DNA of 64,000 nt from Rugalucina vietnamica (Eukaryota > Mollusca > Bivalvia > Lucinida > Lucinidae). The stretch is from positions 51,384,760 to 51,448,759 of the forward strand of contig OZ024873.1 of the NCBI GenBank assembly GCA_964017185.1, in the 5' to 3' direction. The position numbers and the translations under genes are program-made. Under the pieces are notes generated by a model. The model was not told the origin of the DNA and made no database searches. It saw nothing but the letters and a program-made list of their open reading frames with translations. The first letter of the stretch is position 1. Each line of letters opens with the position of its first letter. Positions 1 to 11,400 of this stretch are shown here, in pieces.

Positions 1-329
1 TCGTAATGTTTGTTGCAGCAGCATTTTTTTTATAATACATAGGTTAGCCAGTTGAGATCTTGGTTTAATTCTTATTTAATAATCGCGAATGACGATAGAA
101 ATCATCGGCTAATTTCGTTGTCCTAGTAAAAATGGTTTTATTAAAGCTAATGATAATCTCTGTATTTTTGGTGTCTTTGGTTGGGATTTTAACTTAATTA
201 CATCAAAAGTTTCTGTTGCACGTGTTCGCCAGTTGAACACTAGGTTTGTTTCTATTTAGTTTTATTTGTTTATGAAATCTTTCTTTATGAAATCGAGGAT
301 GACCCAGGGCAAATAGTTTTCGACGTTGA
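1..329. other. AT-rich stretch, no gene seen
   Basis: I see no open frame with coding character, no RNA gene and no clear inverted-repeat ends. A short piece near 115-165 (a 'gtccta..aaaaatggttttatta' run) is a distant relative of the tandem unit at 330-446. Confidence 0.5.
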
Positions 330-446
330 CCCCAGTAATAACGATAATCGGCGTCCCAGGAAAAGTGGTTTATCATCATTATACCTGTCCCCAGTAAAAC
401 GATAATCGGTGTCTCAGGAAAAGTGGTTTATCTTCATTACACTACT
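330..446. repeat. Two-copy ~59-bp tandem repeat
   Basis: The block starting 'ccccagtaa..acgataatcgg' at 330 recurs at 389 with few changes. Both copies then run through 'aggaaaagtggtttatc'. A third, more diverged copy may lie upstream near 115-165. No function is visible. Confidence 0.75.
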
Positions 447-649
447 TTTAATTGTGCCTGCCTCTCTGTCGTGCTCGTTGCCTTTCGTTTCGGTTGAAAC
501 TTAGCTGGATGGATACCTTGTTGGGAAAGAGCTAGTCATTGTGTTGTCGGAAGAATGTTTTGTTGAGTTTTATGTATATTCTTTCCCACCTGGTGTCTAT
601 GTTGGGACTTTAAATTTAAATGTGTCGATTTCGTGTCCCTCTTTTCTTA

Positions 650-712
650 CTTTCCCGTATATAAAAGTGGGATTTAAGGGGCTTTATACTGCACGGACAT
701 GTTTCCCTGACG
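650..712 (-). repeat. Family B fragment
   Basis: The string 'tataaaagtgggatttaagg' followed by 'gcacggacatgtttccctga' matches one end of the family B hairpin repeats at 3280, 18018 and 31690. Only that end is here. The 99-codon open frame running through 541-840 overlaps this repeat and shows no protein-like features, so I do not call it a gene. Confidence 0.6.
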
Positions 713-894
713 AAATCAAGAAATACAGATGGTCTTTCTCATTAGTGAGAGACGAACGACCAAAACGTTTTGAGAATCTGTTCGCTGACAGCATTTCATT
801 GCTACAAATATTGGACGTCTTGCATTTGCCTATCATTTAATGTTGAAACAAAGCAATATAATATAACTCAGACGTAACGTGTTAAAGTGAGACC

Positions 895-1128
895 GGCCCC
901 GAGGTTGTAAAACTTTTTTCAAGCTCAACTCAACTGAGCACGAAATTTCAATCGCTCATAGATGTTAAAATAGTCAAGATTGCAAGACGATTCAGGTTCT
1001 AAACTATAACTCTAGTAATTTATCCTGCTCATAAATGTTAAAATACCAACAATTTTAAAAATTATGAGCGGGATAAATTTTAGTCTCAGCTGAGATGAGC
1101 ATGGAAAAAGTTTTATAACCTCGAGGCC
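895..1128. mobile_element. Short inverted-repeat element, family O
   Basis: About 234 bp with imperfect terminal inverted repeats of roughly 40 bp. The left end reads GGCCCCGAGGTTGTAAAACT. The right end, on the other strand, reads GGCCTCGAGGTTATAAAACT, and both continue into an ACTCAACTGA/TCAGCTGAGA block. The interior is AT-rich with a second small inverted pair ('gtaatttatcctgctcataa' against 'attatgagcgggataaat'). There is no coding capacity, and I could not fix the target duplication. Confidence 0.7.
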
Positions 1129-1195
1129 TGGTGTACCAGGAATAAAGTGCTATGGTTTGATCCACTACAGAAGCTGAAAGCGAGATGTGTCCGTA

Positions 1196-1328
1196 CCCAG
1201 CAGGCACATGACGTCAAAATGATGTCAGATCGACGTCGATGCGACGTCATGACGTCGCATCGACGTTGATATGACGTCATTTTGACGACGTTGATATGAC
1301 GTCATTTTGACGTCATGTGCCCGCTGGG
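1196..1328. mobile_element. TGACGTCA-rich MITE, family M copy 1
   Basis: A 133-bp near-palindrome flanked on both sides by TA (1194-1195 and 1329-1330). The ends are CCCAGCAGGCACATGACGTC and its inverted counterpart GACGTCATGTGCCCGCTGGG. The body is almost entirely iterations of ACGTC/GACGT in both orientations, centred on a GCGACGTCATGACGTCGC core. The TA duplication resembles that of Tc1/mariner-type elements, but TA alone does not settle the superfamily. It is non-autonomous. Confidence 0.85.
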
Positions 1329-1330
1329 TA

Positions 1331-2125
1331 AAATCTGTGTTAGCCCCCAACCCCGTATTTTTATCCTGACCTTACCTAGGCGGCGCTTCTGTTGTGGTTC
1401 CATCTACTTTGAATGTTTGATGTACTTTTGTGCTTTGTGATTCTTTTGTGCGAATTAATATTTTAGTTAAGCTACATGTAAGGTTAAAGTGGTCAACTTA
1501 AAAAGAAATAGCTGCTCACTCGCTTGTTGATAATTACTTGTTCCAGCCTGGATTTGGTGTTCTGAATTACAACATTTGCTGAACACTGCTATATTTTATC
1601 TTTTAAAAATGAAAAGCTATATATTTTCGTGTATGTTTGACACGATCAACCTGGGGCTGGGGAAATGGCTGTGATAATTTTAAGGAAATAATCGAGAAAA
1701 TATTTTTTTTTTAGTTTCGTGTGCAAAATAGTTTCGTGGGCAAATGTTTCGTAGCAGCACATGAGATATTGGTGTATCTTTAATTTCAGTAGCGTAGTTT
1801 GACGTCACAGAATAAGTACAAGCAATAAGAACGAAAATTTAGGTCTTCCATTCACAATTATATTGACGCAGGTCTGTGCTTATCATATATTTATATAAGA
1901 ATTGTAGTTATATATGCATCTAAACTGTATTCAAAACGTGATGTTTTTCCGAAGATCAACCCCTTTACTTCCCTGAGGCGACTTGATCACCAATTTCGTA
2001 CAACTTTATAATCAAATGCGCCGCTTCTCCAATGATGGAAACATATCGTATGTAACTAATACCATCAAATAGGTGAAAACGGATACTGAAGGGGTATTTC
2101 ACTACTGTAACATTTGTTCTTCCAT
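1331..2125. other. No gene seen
   Basis: AT-rich sequence without a convincing open frame, RNA gene or element ends. It separates the family M copy from a TTTC microsatellite. Confidence 0.5.
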
Positions 2126-2135
2126 TTCTTTCTTC

Positions 2136-2166
<31 letters not shown>

Positions 2167-2170
2167 TTTT
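2126..2170. repeat. (TTTC)n microsatellite
   Basis: An imperfect TTTC tetranucleotide run of about 45 bp. The reverse-strand open frame across it owes its Lys/Glu-rich start to the repeat. Confidence 0.9.
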
Positions 2171-2445
2171 GTTTCGCCAAGTTACCTTGTTATTTTCAAC
2201 TAGATTTCATATAATCAAATTGTAAAAGTAGCCAAATTTTAGTTGAATGGTTGTGTGTTTTACGCCCCACTCTACACCTTAGGTCATATGGATACAGGAC
2301 ATCGGTTTAAAGGCTCTTCCGAAAGACGGATTATCCCGGGATTAATTGACGACCTCTGGTTTTTGCAAGGCGAGCGACCTGAGCACAACGTCATAAGGGC
2401 ATCTGTACTAAATTTTTGTCAGCATTAAATAAAAACTTAAAAATT

Positions 2446-2679
2446 GAGCCCTCGCATGTGAAAACCAACAATCTGCATATGCGAAAACAAAGACGCAGAT
2501 CAGCTTCGCAGTAACTGCGAAGCTGATCAGCGCCTTTGTTTTCGCTACACGGATAGTACAATCCCTCTTCTTCTTAAATCCAAAATTTCAAGCTTCTTAC
2601 TTTATGCTTTGACTGTACAGCCTGGTTTGTGTCGGACCTTGTCGGAACCCAAATTGTTGGTTTTCTCACGCACAGGCTC
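2446..2679 (+). mobile_element. Hairpin MITE, family A copy 1
   Basis: A 234-bp element starting GAGCC and ending GGCTC. The left subterminal string AAAACCAACA and the right TTGGTTTTCTC form inverted ends of about 25 bp. The left half carries a ~58-bp near-perfect palindrome, AAAACAAAG..GATCAGCTTCGC / GCGAAGCTGATC..CTTTGTTTT. The asymmetric right half contains 'ctgtacagcctggtttgtgt'. The flanks read AATT and GATT, a one-mismatch 4-bp duplication. No coding capacity. Confidence 0.85.
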
Positions 2680-3030
2680 GATTCATTAAGTATGCTCAAA
2701 TGATAGGCTTTCTCTCTCTCTTAGTCCACAGAATCGCAAAATTTGGATTTCAAATCCGATTTCCGCGAAGATGTGGACTCGGAGAGACCAAAAAAAATAG
2801 TAAAAGTAAGCAATTGTCAGGAACTGGAGCAATCAGAAGGAATTGCCCTCTCCAGAAACCGGCTTGGGGAAAATTGAATTGAAAATCAGGTACTCATACA
2901 AAAAGAACGTAAGCCGAGCGATTTTTTTTTCTTTTGCAAGACAAGAAGAAAGGAGGAATTTAAGGTCAATCATGCGAGTATTTTCAGCATGTATCTTATT
3001 GTATCATTCGTTTCGACATAATTTTTAATC
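2680..3030. other. No gene seen
   Basis: A spacer between a family A element and retroposon-like sequence. The short open frames here have no recognisable features. Confidence 0.45.
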
Positions 3031-3034
3031 GATC

Positions 3035-3260
3035 CCACTCGGGGCACAGTGTTGTGTCCTTGAACAAGGAACATTAAATCGCCACCCCATTGTCGTCGCG
3101 AGGTAGCAGTTGACTTCTGGGCTTTGGGGAGCGCGGTGGCATAGTGGTAAAGCGTCGGACTCCGAATCGAGAGGCCTTGGGTTCGATCCCCACAAGCGGT
3201 ACTGTGTTGTGTCATTGTGACAACATTAAAGCGAAAGCATTTAATTATTCGCCATCACGG
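3035..3260 (+). mobile_element. tRNA-derived SINE sequence, probably two partial copies
   Basis: Positions 3127-3201 are tRNA-like: an A-box match (TGGCATAGTGG) and a B-box match (GGTTCGATCCC) at normal spacing. The anticodon stem does not pair (TCGGA against TCGAG), so this is a retroposon head and not a working tRNA. After it comes 'actgtgttgtgtcattgtga', like the body of invertebrate tRNA-SINEs. A similar body string ('cacagtgttgtgtccttg') lies upstream at about 3045, pointing to a second, headless copy in the same orientation. Boundaries are approximate. Confidence 0.65.
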
Positions 3261-3279
3261 GGCGGGATTATGCACATAG

Positions 3280-3602
3280 CGCATCAGGAAAACATGTCCG
3301 TGTAAAGTATACCCCCTCAAACCCCATTTTATGTAGTAAAACTGGGGTATGCAGGGGTATACCTATTTTTCTTATTTTTGCTCCAAAACATAGATTGTGG
3401 GTGCACGTTAGAACCGCCTCGGCGAGGCTGTTCTAACGTGTACCCACAATCTATGTTTTGAGCAAAAATAAGAAAAATATCAAAATTTTTTCAGCTGAAA
3501 ATTTTCAATTTTTAAAGCTCAAAAAATCTCTGTTTATTGCATAGGCAAGTTTTCGTAATGGTACGAACGAAAGCGTCATTTTAAAGTATGCATATTATCT
3601 TG
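3280..3602 (+). repeat. Family B hairpin repeat, copy 1
   Basis: Contains 'catgtccgtgtaaagtatac' and a strong hairpin at about 3366-3476. One arm reads ttcttatttttgctccaaaa and the other is its inverted copy, around a GCCTCGGCGAGGC loop. The tail 'aattttttcagctgaaaatt' through 'gcataggcaagttttcgtaa' is shared with the copy at 18018. No coding capacity. The ends are uncertain. Confidence 0.7.
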
Positions 3603-3606
3603 AATT

Positions 3607-3846
3607 AGCCGCCGCATGGGAAAACAAACCTTCTGCATAGGCGAAAACAAAGACGCAGATCAGCTTCGCGGTAACAGCGAACTCAGCGGCTGATCAGCGC
3701 CTTTGTTTTCACTACACGGGTAATGCAATTCCTCTACTTTCTAAATCTAAAATTTCCAGCCTATATCAATTTTCTGTGACTGTACAGTCCGGTTTGTGTG
3801 GTACCTGGTCGGAACCCAAATTGTTTGTTTTCTCACACACAGGCTC
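3607..3846 (+). mobile_element. Hairpin MITE, family A copy 2
   Basis: A 240-bp copy with the same order of parts as copy 1. The first G is lost (AGCCGCC). It is flanked by a perfect 4-bp duplication, AATT (3603-3606 and 3847-3850). The central palindrome is damaged by an insertion in the loop. It sits directly against the end of a family B repeat. Confidence 0.87.
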
Positions 3847-3879
3847 AATTAAAATGAGCAGCAGGTTTAAAAAAGCTTC

Positions 3880-3925
3880 GAAAAATTCATTACGAAAACA
3901 CGCCCATGCAATCACAGGACGTTTG
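3880..3925 (-). repeat. Family B fragment
   Basis: The run 'ttcattacgaaaacacgccc' is the reverse of the tail of family B copy 1 ('gcataggcaagttttcgtaa'). The rest of the family is absent. It lies inside a 111-codon reverse open frame (3766-4101) that is repeat-derived and not a gene. Confidence 0.5.
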
Positions 3926-4056
3926 GTGTTAGAAGCTAAATAAATAGCTACAAATCCCATAGAAACTGTGGCAAAGACAAAAAGAAACTCAATTTGAAGT
4001 AAATATAGTTTTAACAAGTCAATCCAATGCCACATAGAAATAAGTATTACATAATT

Positions 4057-4290
4057 GAGCCGCCTCATGGGAAAACCAACAATCTGCATAGGCGAAAACA
4101 AAGACGCAGATCAGCTTCGCGGTAACCGCGAAGCTGATCAGCGCCTTTGTTTTCGCTACTCGGATAGTACTATTCCTCTTCTACTTAAATCCGAAATTTC
4201 AAGCTTCTAGCTCTTTTCTGTGGTTGTACAGGCCGGTTTGTGTCGGACCTGTTCGGAAACCACAATGTTGGTTTTCCCACGAGGCGGCTC
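4057..4290 (+). mobile_element. Hairpin MITE, family A copy 3
   Basis: A 234-bp, well-preserved copy. The ends are GAGCCGCCTCATGGGAAAAC and the inverted GTTTTCCCACGAGGCGGCTC. The central palindrome ...CTTCGCGGTAACCGCGAAG... is intact. The flanks are AATT and ATAT, so the 4-bp duplication is not preserved here. Confidence 0.87.
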
Positions 4291-4365
4291 ATATATAAAA
4301 CAATAACTGTTACTGTTCAGTTCCAGATCTGGTAAATAGTTCCTGAAATATGTCTCCAAATGGTA

Positions 4366-4473
4366 CCCAGCGGGCACATGACGTCATGATGACGTCATAT
4401 CAACGTCGATGCGACGTCATAACGTCGCATCGACGTCGACCTGACGTCATCATGACGTCATGTGCCTGCTGGG
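4366..4473. mobile_element. TGACGTCA-rich MITE, family M copy 2
   Basis: A 108-bp palindrome flanked by TA (4364-4365 and 4474-4475). The ends are CCCAGCGGGCACATGACGTC and the inverted GACGTCATGTGCCTGCTGGG. The body repeats TGACGTCA, CAACGTCGATGCGACGTC and its reverse. It is close to copy 1 but shorter. Confidence 0.87.
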
Positions 4474-4500
4474 TAGTTTCAAAAAGTAGTGACTATGATC

Positions 4501-4732
4501 TCAAGTAACGTCTCCAAATAGTAGTTTTAAGCAGTAGTGACTATGATGACTCCTCAAAAGTAGTAGTTTTAATGAGAGCATCAATAATCCAACTCCCTGC
4601 TCTAGTTACCATCTGTAGTCGACGTCATATCACTCTATCGTCAACGTCACATGACGTTGACGTCAACTGACATTATATTATTTATAGAAATTATAGGAAA
4701 TCCAGACAAATCTAAAAATAGACTAAATACCA
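4501..4732 (+). repeat. Segment X, uninterrupted copy (empty target of the giant foldback)
   Basis: This ~232-bp block runs from TCAAGTAACGTCTCC to GACTAAATACCA. It recurs as two halves, 5301-5330 and 31341-31543, with the 26-kb element between them. At 4525-4531 the single TTTTAAG here equals the sequence duplicated at the two edges of that element. The block also contains 'acgttgacgtcaactgacat'. Whether X belongs to an older repeat is unknown. Confidence 0.85.
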
Positions 4733-5300
4733 TTAACTATAATATTTTATTGTGGAGAAACCACAACACTCCCCAACAACATAATTTTATCAATAATACT
4801 TTCAGTGAGTAACCTTTTCCCCCATATAGAAGTTCTTCTTGGAGTTTTATTCTCGCCCCTTTACAGCTTGTTTGTAATGTCTCGATGCTGTTCTCTTCCA
4901 TAGTTCTCTGTCATTCTCGACTATTCATATCAGTTAAGTGGTTCGAATCATCCGGTTCGCGGGACCAAGTATGTGGCGAACACAATAAATATATATTTTA
5001 GTGTCATTATTTTAATAAGTTGATATAATATTTAGCCACATATAGAAAGTTAAAACTGTTAAGAGTTACTGGGGTCTATCTAGTTTACAGTCCACAGCTA
5101 TTAGAATCCACAGGTCCAAAGTCGTAGTTTCCAGATAGTAGTTACAGTTCTTGATCTGTGATCCCTCAATAGTGTGAAAGTCCCTTCTAAATAGCACCAG
5201 TTTATATCTTTTTGTAGCTTGGTTGAATTATAATTCCAGTTTTATATTAAAATCACTTAACAATGTCACTTATGTAATCAATCTACTTTGTTGTCAACGT
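4733..5300. other. Spacer between the two X copies, no gene seen
   Basis: AT-rich sequence with scattered 'gtagtttcca'-type strings that recall segment X. I found no open frame or RNA gene that I can support. Confidence 0.45.
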
Positions 5301-5439
5301 CAAGTAACGTCTCCAAATAGTAGTTTTAAGCACGAACGTCAAGTTAGTTGTCGGTTGTCGGTTGACGGTTGACTATTCAAAAAACTAAGTTATTTTTGGT
5401 CAACTTTGCACTTAGCTTTTTTCTGCCACTATTCGATCT

Positions 5440-8400
5440 TAGTTTTTTTGTGTCAAAATCAAAGTTTTTTCTATGTTGGAAAAAAATCGAACTTAGTTTT
5501 TCGAATAGTCAACCGACAACTAGTTGTCAGTTGACTATTCGGACTTAGTTTTTTTGTGTCAAAATCAAAGTTTTTTCTATGTTGGAAAAAAATCGAACTT
5601 AGTTTTTCGAATAGTCAACCGACAACTAATTGTCAGTTGACTATTCGGACTTAGTTTTTTTGTGTCAAAATCAAAGTTTTTTCTATGTTGGAAAAAAATC
5701 GAACTTAGTTTTTCGAATAGTCAACCGACAACTAGTTGTCAGTTGACTATTCGGACTTAGTTTTTTTGGGTCAAAATCAAAGTTTTTTCTATGTTGGAAA
5801 AAAATCGAACTTAGTTTTTCGAATAGTCAACCGACAACTAGTTGTCAGTTGACTATTCGGACTTAGTTTTTTTGGGTCAAAATCAAAGTTTTTTCTATGT
5901 TGGAAAAAAATCGAACTTAGTTTTTCGAATAGTCAACCGACAACTAGTTGTCAGTTGACTATTCGGACTTAGTTTTTTTTGGTCAAAATCAAAGTTTTTT
6001 CTATTTTGGAAAAAAATCGAACTTAGTTTTTCGAATAGTCAACCGACAACTAGTTGTCAGTTGACTATTCGGACTTAGTTTTTTGTGTCAAAATCAAAGT
6101 TTTTTCTATGTTGGAAAAAAATCGAACTTAGTTTTTCGAATAGTCAACCGACAACTAGTTGTCAGTTGACTATTCGGACTTAGTTTTTTTGGGTCAAAAT
6201 CAAAGTTTTTTCTATGTTGGAAAAAAATCGAATTTAGTTTTTCGAATAGTCAACCGACAACTAGTTGTCAGTTGACTATTCGGACTTAGTTTTTTTGGGT
6301 CAAAATCAAAGTTTTTTCTATGTTGGAAAAAAATCGAACTTAGTTTTTCGAATAGTCAACCGACAACTAGTTGTCAGTTGACTATTCGGACTTAGTTTTT
6401 TTTGGTCAAAATCAAAGTTTTTTCTATGTTGGAAAAAAATCGAACTTAGTTTTTCGAATAGTCAACCGACAACTAGTTGTCAGTTGACTATTCGGACTTA
6501 GTTTTTTGTGTCAAAATCAAAGTTTTTTCTATGTTGGAAAAAAATCGAACTTAGTTTTTCGAATAGTCAACCGACAACTAGTTGTCAGTTGACTATTCGG
6601 ACTTAGTTTTTTTGTGTCAAAATCAAAGTTTTTTCTATGTTGGAAAAAAATCGAACTTAGTTTTTCGAATAGTCAACCGACAACTAGTTGTCAGTTGACT
6701 ATTCGGACTTAGTTTTTTTGGGTCAAGATCAAAGTTTTTTCTATGTTGGAAAAAAATCGAACTTAGTTTTTCGAATAGTCAACCGACAACTAGTTGTCAG
6801 TTGACTATTCGGACTTAGTTTTTTTGTGTCAAAATCAAAGTTTTTTCTATGTTGGAAAAAAATCGAACTTAGTTTTTCGAATAGTCAACCGACAACTATT
6901 TGTCAGTTGACTATTCGGACTTAGTTTTTTTGGGTCAAGATCAAAGTTTTTTCTATGTTGGAAAAAAATCGAACTTAGTTTTTCGAATAGTCAACCGACA
7001 ACTAGTTGTCAGTTGACTATTCGGACTTAGTTTTTTTTGGGTCAAAATCAAAGTTTTTTCTATGTTGGAAAAAAATCGAACTTAGTTTTTCGAATAGTCA
7101 ACCGACAACTAGTTGTCGGTTGACTATTCGGACTTAGTTTTTTTGGGTCAAAATCAAAGTTTTTTCTATGTTGGAAAAAATCGAACTTAGTTTTTCGAAT
7201 AGTCAACCGACAACTAGTTGTCGGTTGACTATTCGGACTTAGTTTTTTTGGGTCAAAATCAAAGTTTTTTCTATGTTGGAAAAAAATCGAACTTAGTTTT
7301 TCGAATAGTCAACCGACATCTAGTTGTCAGTTGACTATTCGGACTTAGTTTTTTGTGTCAAAATCAAAGTTTTTTCTATGTTGGAAAAAAATCGAACTTA
7401 GTTTTTCGAATAGTCAACCGACAACTAGTTGTCGGTTGACTATTCGGACTTAGTTTTTTTGGGTCAAAATCAAAGTTTTTTCTATGTTGGAAAAAAATCG
7501 AACTTAGTTTTTCGAATAGTCAACCGACAACTAGTTGTCAGTTGACTATTCGGACTTAGTTTTTTGGGTCAAAATCAAAGTTTTTTCTATGTTGGAAAAA
7601 AATCGAACTTAGTTTTTCGAATAGTCAACCGACAACTAGTTGTCAGTTGACTATTCGGACTTAGTTTTTTTGTGTCAAAATCAAAGTTTTTTCTATGCTG
7701 GAAAAAAATCGAACTTAGTTTTTCGAATAGTCAACCGACAACTAGTTGTCAGTTGACTATTCGGACTTAGTTTTTTTGGGTCAAAATCAAAGTTTTTTCT
7801 ATGTTGGAAAAAAATCGAACTTAGTTTTTCGAATAGTCAACCGACAACTAGTTGTCAGTTGACTATTCGGACTTAGTTTTTTTGGGGTCAAAATCAAAGT
7901 TTTTTCTATGTTGGAAAAAAATCGAACTTAGTTTTTCGAATAGTCAACCGACAACTAGTTGTCAGTTGACTATTCGGACTTAGTTTTTTTTGGTCAAAAT
8001 CAAAGTTTTTTCTATGTTGGAAAAAAATCGAACTTAGTTTTTCGAATAGTCAACCGACAACTAGTTGTCAGTTGACTATTCGGACTTAGTTTTTTGTGTC
8101 AAAATCAAAGTTTTTTCTATGTTGGAAAAAAATCGAACTTAGTTTTTCGAATAGTCAACCGACAACTAGTTGTCAGTTGACTATTCGGACTTAGTTTTTT
8201 TGTGTCAAAATCAAAGTTTTTTCTATGTTGGAAAAAAATCGAACTTAGTTTTTCGAATAGTCAACCGACAACTAGTTGTCAGTTGACTATTCGGACTTAG
8301 TTTTTTTGGGTCAAGATCAAAGTTTTTTCTATGTTGGAAAAAAATCGAACTTAGTTTTTCGAAAAGTCAACCGACAACTAGTTGTCAGTTGACTATTCGG

Positions 8401-11400
8401 ACTTAGTTTTTTTTGGGTCAAAATCAAAGTTTTTTCTATGTTGGAAAAAAATCAAACTTAGTTTTTCGAATAGTCAACCGACAACTAGTTGTCAGTTGAC
8501 TATTCGGACTTAGTTTTTTTGGGTTAAAATCAAAGTTTTTTCTATGTTGGAAAAAAATCGAACTTAGTTTTTCGAATAGTCAACCGACAACTAGTTGTCG
8601 GTTGACTATTCGGACTTAGTTTTTTTGGGTCAAAATCAAAGTTTTTTCTATGTTGGAAAAAAATCGAACTTAGTTTTTCGAATAGTCAACCGACAACTAG
8701 TTGTCAGTTGACTATTCGGACTTAGTTTTTTGTGTCAAAATCAAAGTTTTTTCTATGTTGGAAAAAAATCGAACTTAGTTTTTCGAATAGTCAACCGACA
8801 ACTAGTTGTCGGTTGACTATTCGGACTTAGTTTTTTTGGGTCAAAATCAAAGTTTTTTCTATGTTGGAAAAAAATCGAACTTAGTTTTTCGAATAGTCAA
8901 CCGACAACTAGTTGTCAGTTGACTATTCGGACTTAGTTTTTTGGGGTCAAAATCAAAGTTTTTTCTATGTTGGAAAAAAATCGAACTTAGTTTTTCGAAT
9001 AGTCAACCGACATCTAGTTGTCAGTTGACTATTCGGACTTAGTTTTTTTGTGTCAAAATCAAAGTTTTTTCTATGTTGGAAAAAAATCGAACTTAGTTTT
9101 TCGAATAGTCAACCGACAACTAGTTGTCGGTTGACTATTCGGACTTAGTTTTTTTGGGTCAAAATCAAAGTTTTTTCTATGTTGGAAAAAAATCGAACTT
9201 AGTTTTTCGAATAGTCAACCGACAACTAGTTGTCAGTTGACTATTCGGACTTAGTTTTTTTGGGTCAAAATCAAAGTTTTTTCTATGTTGGAAAAAAATC
9301 GAACTTAGTTTTTCGAATAGTCAACCGACAACTAGTTGTCAGTTGACTATTCGGACTTAGTTTTTTTTGGTCAAAATCAAAGTTTTTTCTATGTTGGAAA
9401 AAAATCGAACTTAGTTTTTCGAATAGTCAACCGACAACTAGTTGTCAGTTGACTATTCGGACTTAGTTTTTTTGGGTCAAAATCAAAGTTTTTTCTATGT
9501 TGGAAAAAAATCGAACTTAGTTTTTCGAATAGTCAACCGACAACTAGTTGTCAGTTGACTATTCGGACTTAGTTTTTTTGGGTCAAAATCAAAGTTTTTT
9601 CTATGTTGGAAAAAAATCGAACTTAGTTTTTCGAATAGTCAACCGACAACTAGTTGTCAGTTGACTATTCGGACTTAGTTTTTTTTGGTCAAAATCAAAG
9701 TTTTTTCTATGTTGGAAAAAAATCGAACTTAGTTTTTCGAATAGTCAACCGACAACTAGTTGTCAGTTGACTATTCGGACTTAGTTTTTTTGGGTCAAAA
9801 TCAAAGTTTTTTCTATGTTGGAAAAAAATCGAACTTAGTTTTTCGAATAGTCAACCGACAACTAGTTGTCAGTTGACTATTCGGACTTAGTTTTTTTGGG
9901 TCAAAATCAAAGTTTTTTCTATGTTGGAAAAAAATCGAACTTAGTTTTTCGAATAGTCAACCGACAACTAGTTGTCAGTTGACTATTCGGACTTAGTTTT
10001 TTTTGGTCAAAATCAAAGTTTTTTCTATGTTGGAAAAAAATCGAACTTAGTTTTTCGAATAGTCAACCGACAACTAGTTGTCAGTTGACTATTCGGACTT
10101 AGTTTTTTGTGTCAAAATCAAAGTTTTTTCTATGTTGGAAAAAAATCGAACTTAGTTTTTCGAATAGTCAACCGACAACTAGTTGTCAGTTGACTATTCG
10201 GACTTAGTTTTTTTGTGTCAAAATCAAAGTTTTTTCTATGTTGGAAAAAAATCGAACTTAGTTTTTCGAATAGTCAACCGACAACTAGTTGTCAGTTGAC
10301 TATTCGGACTTAGTTTTTTTGGGTCAAGATCAAAGTTTTTTCTATGTTGGAAAAAAATCGAACTTAGTTTTTCGAATAGTCAACCGACAACTAGTTGTCA
10401 GTTGACTATTCGGACTTAGTTTTTTTTGGGTCAAAATCAAAGTTTTTTCTATGTTGGAAAAAAATCGAACTTAGTTTTTCGAATAGTCAACCGACAACTA
10501 GTTGTCAGTTGACTATTCGGACTTAGTTTTTTTGGGTTAAAATCAAAGTTTTTTCTATGTTGGAAAAAAATCGAACTTAGTTTTTCGAATAGTCAACCGA
10601 CAACTAGTTGTCGGTTGACTATTCGGACTTAGTTTTTTTGGGTCAAAATCAAAGTTTTTTCTATGTTGGAAAAAAATCGAACTTAGTTTTTCGAATAGTC
10701 AACCGACAACTAGTTGTCAGTTGACTATTCGGACTTAGTTTTTTGTGTCAAAATCAAAGTTTTTTCTATGTTGGAAAAAAATCGAACTTAGTTTTTCGAA
10801 TAGTCAACCGACAACTAGTTGTCGGTTGACTATTCGGACTTAGTTTTTTTGGGTCAAAATCAAAGTTTTTTCTATGTTGGAAAAAAATCGAACTTAGTTT
10901 TTCGAATAGTCAACCGACAACTAGTTGTCAGTTGACTATTCGGACTTAGTTTTTTTGGTCAAAATCAAAGTTTTTTCTATGTTGGAAAAAAATCGAACTT
11001 AGTTTTTCGAATAGTCAACCGACATCTAGTTGTCAGTTGACTGTTCGGACTTAGTTTTTTTGTGTCAAAATCAAAGTTTTTTCTATGTTGGAAAAAAATC
11101 GAACTTAGTTTTTCGAATAGTCAACCGACAACTAGTTGTCGGTTGACTATTCGGACTTAGTTTTTTTGGGTCAAAATCAAAGTTTTTTCTATGTTGGAAA
11201 AAAATCGAACTTAGTTTTTCGAATAGTCAACCGACAACTAGTTGTCAGTTGACTATTCGGACTTAGTTTTTTTGGGTCAAAATCAAAGTTTTTTCTATGT
11301 TGGAAAAAAATCGAACTTAGTTTTTCGAATAGTCAACCGACAACTAGTTGTCAGTTGACTATTCGGACTTAGTTTTTTTGGGTCAAAATCAAAGTTTTTT

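Noticed and set aside
541..840. 99-codon forward open frame
   Set aside because: It overlaps a family B repeat fragment, has no domain or splice context, and its composition is that of the surrounding non-coding DNA.
3127..3201. Functional tRNA gene
   Set aside because: A and B boxes are present, but the anticodon stem does not pair and the sequence runs on into a SINE-like body, so it is a retroposon head.
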